22,309 nt of DNA from positions 1-22,309 of the IMG/VR virus record IMGVR_UViG_3300007735_000487. The stretch is one strand, 5' to 3'. Positions 20,801 to 22,309 of this stretch are shown here, piece by piece. The stretch's first letter is position 1. Each line of letters begins with the position of its first letter. Below the pieces are notes generated by a model, which did no database searches, was not told the DNA's origin, and saw nothing but the letters and a program-made list of their open reading frames with translations. Made by a program: the position numbers and the translations under genes. The stretch comes from a virus.

Positions 20801-21047
20801 CTGCAATCTCCTGGTCGTTACGCTTGATTTCATGCTTGAGATATGCCAAATCAGCATAGGACAACTCATCTGTTATGTCCTTGATTTCCAGGTTAAAGCG
20901 CATCCATTTGACTGTTTTCTCACAATATGAGATTAAGCCAACAGAATCATCACCTTCATGCCATTGGTAATCAACCTCAATGCGGTCAATTTCTGGATTG
21001 AAGTCATCGTCCACCCAATCAAAAGGCACAAATTCAATTGTTTGCAT
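20787..21047 (-). CDS. Small acidic protein of unknown function (86 aa)
   Basis: Two ATG codons in tandem (21050 and 21047) follow AGGAG; the second has the better spacing (six bases) and is chosen. The product MQTIEFVPFDWVDDDFNPEI, then DRIEVDYQWHEGDDSVGLIS, looks like beta strands with many acidic residues. It ends with helices (LSYADLAYLKHEIKRNDQEIADE). Strong negative charge at the start could suggest DNA mimicry, but the chain is too short to argue this firmly. It overlaps both neighbours (14 bases each side). Confidence 0.68.
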   Translation of the reverse strand: MQTIEFVPFDWVDDDFNPEIDRIEVDYQWHEGDDSVGLISYCEKTVKWMRFNLEIKDITDELSYADLAYLKHEIKRNDQEIADERT

Positions 21048-21210
21048 CATTCACTCCTATCTGTTCAATGTCTTGTGCGGCAAGGAGGGCATCCAAGGCC
21101 ACAGATTTAAGGATTACAAGGGCACTCTCTGGCAAGGATGGATTGAGAGCCTTGTGAGCTTCTACATCCTGCCAGAAAGCGTTTAAACGATTGATTTGTT
21201 GTTGGTTCAT
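21034..21210 (-). CDS. Small helical protein (58 aa)
   Basis: ATG 21210 is preceded in frame by TGA seven bases upstream, so the start is fixed; the ribosome site (AAGGCAG) is weak. The product MNQQQINRLNAFWQDVEAHK, ALNPSLPESALVILKSVALD, ALLAAQDIEQIGVNDANN is almost all helical. Its 3' end carries the ribosome site and start of the next gene. Unknown function; translated frame and operon fit support it. Confidence 0.6.
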   Translation of the reverse strand: MNQQQINRLNAFWQDVEAHKALNPSLPESALVILKSVALDALLAAQDIEQIGVNDANN

Positions 21211-21251
21211 GCGTCAATTCTGCCTTGTCTGACAGAGATTGGAATAGGGAT

Positions 21252-21590
21252 TTACCCTAGCTTACGCATAACCCTTTGGAGTCGCCCAGAAACGCCTTTG
21301 CGGGTTCCAATGACCTCGATAAAGCCCTTGTCAATCAGCGCCTTGTATCGGGCTGTAACGCTGGAATAGGGCAGGAATGCCAGCTTGGAAAGCACATCAT
21401 CTGAGATGCAACCATCTGGGCCATAGGCTGCAATGGTTTCATACACCAGAGACTCCATCTTTGTGGTGTCGATTGCCTGTGCTGCTTGGTGGGAAGTGGC
21501 AGGGTCGTCTTTGCGAGCAAGTTTAAACGGCGCAGTTCCAAAGAACTTCTCGACTGCACCACCAAACCAAATTTTGTCTAATTTTGTCAT
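21252..21590 (-). CDS. Winged-helix-like DNA-binding protein (112 aa)
   Basis: Tandem ATGs at 21593 and 21590 follow AGGAG; the second has the better spacing. After a short N-terminal part (TKLDKIWFGGAVEKFFG), the KDDPATSHQAAQAIDTTKME segment is one I know from phage proteins of a MarR/winged-helix type. VYETIAAYGPDGCISDDVLSKL, then YSSVTARYKALIDKGFIEVI and GTRKGVSGRLQRVM, give helix, turn, recognition helix and beta wing, respectively. It is probably an early transcription regulator or DNA-binding accessory to the upstream recombination genes. Confidence 0.78.
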   Translation of the reverse strand: MTKLDKIWFGGAVEKFFGTAPFKLARKDDPATSHQAAQAIDTTKMESLVYETIAAYGPDGCISDDVLSKLAFLPYSSVTARYKALIDKGFIEVIGTRKGVSGRLQRVMRKLG

Positions 21591-21609
21591 CATTAACTCC
21601 TATTAAATT

Positions 21610-21623
21610 GGGGCCGTAGCCCC
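21610..21623 (-). other. Intergenic UNCG-capped hairpin
   Basis: On the minus strand the RNA reads GGGGC-UACG-GCCCC, a perfect five-pair stem closed by C-G around UACG, an especially stable tetraloop class. It sits after the stop of the SSB-tail gene and about ten bases before the ribosome site of the next gene. AAUUUAAU follows rather than a U-run, so it is more likely an RNA-stability or processing element, or a weak attenuator. Confidence 0.55.
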
Positions 21624-21633
21624 GTGAGGTTTA

Positions 21634-21870
21634 TCAAAAAGGAATATCGTCATCCGAATAAACTATCTTTTTAGGATTAGACGCTGGAGGCTGGGCATCC
21701 TTGGGATTGACTGCCAAGCCCATAAACTTGCCACTCTTGCCCTCTTTGATCCATGCTGAGAGCCAATATTCTTGACCATCAACAGTTATGTTACCTTTGT
21801 AATCAGGCTGGTTAGCTGATTCCTTTTTATCGTTCTTGAACAGAACACCAGAGTTGTCTTTCTTTTCCAT
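21634..21870 (-). CDS. Small protein with SSB-like acidic C-terminal tip (78 aa)
   Basis: ATG 21870 lies directly after the previous stop (TAAC ATG). The middle KGNITVDGQEYWLSAWIKEG then KSGKFMGLAVNPKD reads as a small beta-strand core, related to the short phage proteins with DG.eYWLsaWiKeGkkGKfm. The protein ends VYSDDDIPF, which repeats the DDDIPF tip of bacterial single-stranded DNA-binding protein, the tip that recruits replication and repair enzymes. It lies beside a probable single-strand annealing protein. A small single-stranded DNA-binding role is plausible; the core is too short to confirm a full OB fold. Confidence 0.75.
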   Translation of the reverse strand: MEKKDNSGVLFKNDKKESANQPDYKGNITVDGQEYWLSAWIKEGKSGKFMGLAVNPKDAQPPASNPKKIVYSDDDIPF

Positions 21871-21871
21871 G

Positions 21872-22309
21872 TTAGCCTTTCAATGATTCACCATGTTTTT
21901 TCAAAGCACTACGCACATTACTTGGAAGCAATGCCCATAACGCCACCTTTTCCTCCTGGTCATGGATTCCCAGGTATTCTTCATAAGCCCCGATCAAATC
22001 GTTTGCCTCGAACCGATCTTGAACAGCAATCGCAACATCCGCAATGATGTTTTGCCTGTCTTTGGAGACAATCACGCCATCAGTGGGCTTGATTGTTGCG
22101 CCACCTTCAGGAATATCTTCCCCAGCATAGATATACAAGCCCAAACCATGTAAAGATAAAGCCTTAGTCATGCAACGCATGATGGCAGTGTTGACTTGAA
22201 ATGCGTCTGGATTGGGGATTGCCTTGTTGCGATAGTCCATCACAGGCAGTTGGCAGGTCATTGGCTTGCCAAACATGGTGACAGTTACAAACACCATTGC
22301 AGTGCCGTT
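21872..22309 (-). CDS. Single-strand annealing protein, DUF1071/Sak3-like (5' end outside window)
   Basis: The frame is open through the window edge (reading NGTAMVFVTV), so the start lies beyond 22309. Key segments are VTMFGKPMTCQLPVMDYRNK, AIPNPDAFQVNTAIMRCMTK and ALSLHGLGLYIYAGEDIPEG, the DUF1071/Sak3 pattern of phage single-strand annealing recombinases (Rad52/Erf-like superfamily). A linker and a C-terminal helical domain follow (DVAIAVQDRFEANDLIGAYE, KVALWALLPSNVRSALKKHG). It would anneal complementary strands in phage recombination or replication, together with the SSB-tail protein next to it. The family name is from motif recall; the N-terminus is missing. Confidence 0.82.
   Translation of the reverse strand, partial: NGTAMVFVTVTMFGKPMTCQLPVMDYRNKAIPNPDAFQVNTAIMRCMTKALSLHGLGLYIYAGEDIPEGGATIKPTDGVIVSKDRQNIIADVAIAVQDRFEANDLIGAYEEYLGIHDQEEKVALWALLPSNVRSALKKHGESLKG

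Noticed and set aside
1-22309. tRNA genes, CRISPR arrays, integrase, transposase or attachment sites
   Set aside because: None seen on either strand; the repeats found lie inside fibre and ejection protein genes or at gene junctions.

Overview
The window is part of a tailed double-stranded DNA phage (Caudoviricetes). The order of its virion genes points to a short-tailed (podovirus-like) virion: portal, scaffold, major capsid protein, adaptor, nozzle, three large ejection-type proteins, then lysis. This is broadly the P22 plan, with extra genes inserted. The dense packing, the four-base stop/start overlaps and the run of conserved small unknown proteins resemble phages assembled from freshwater bacterioplankton metagenomes. 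The host cannot be read from this sequence. The endolysin/holin/spanin-like set fits a Gram-negative host. No integrase, tRNA, IS element or CRISPR array was seen.

Plus strand, 1-18681 (late genes). It starts inside the portal gene. Two fibre genes follow, one collagen-like and one ending in an S74 self-cleaving chaperone, and they sit unusually between portal and scaffold. Three small genes come next, one a FmdB-like zinc ribbon. Scaffold and major capsid genes follow, then a strong terminator, a 107-aa probable virion protein and a second terminator. Positions 6542-8131 hold eight small genes, the last six very lysine-rich. Then come a 112-aa probable virion protein, the adaptor, the nozzle and a 91-aa fibre-base-like protein. 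A hairpin precedes three large internal-virion/ejection candidates (767, 462 and 700 aa). The lysis end has a membrane protein that probably starts at ATT, a spanin-like protein, a three-TM holin and a GH24 endolysin with Cys in place of the usual catalytic Asp.

Minus strand, 22309-18671 (probably early/middle genes). Reading from right to left: a DUF1071/Sak3-like single-strand annealing protein (5' end outside the window), a small protein with an SSB-like acidic tail, a winged-helix-like protein, then ten small or unknown genes joined mostly by overlapping stops and starts. The last is a 64-aa helix-turn-helix protein whose 3' end overlaps the endolysin tail to tail. Three junctions in this operon use nearly the same 15-base ribosome-site/start/stop block, so three unrelated proteins all end in KENT.

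The late unit builds the capsid and tail and lyses the cell. The opposing unit supplies recombination and probably host-takeover functions. The two units converge at about 18.68 kb. There is no gene-free stretch longer than 300 bases; the largest gap is about 70 bases.
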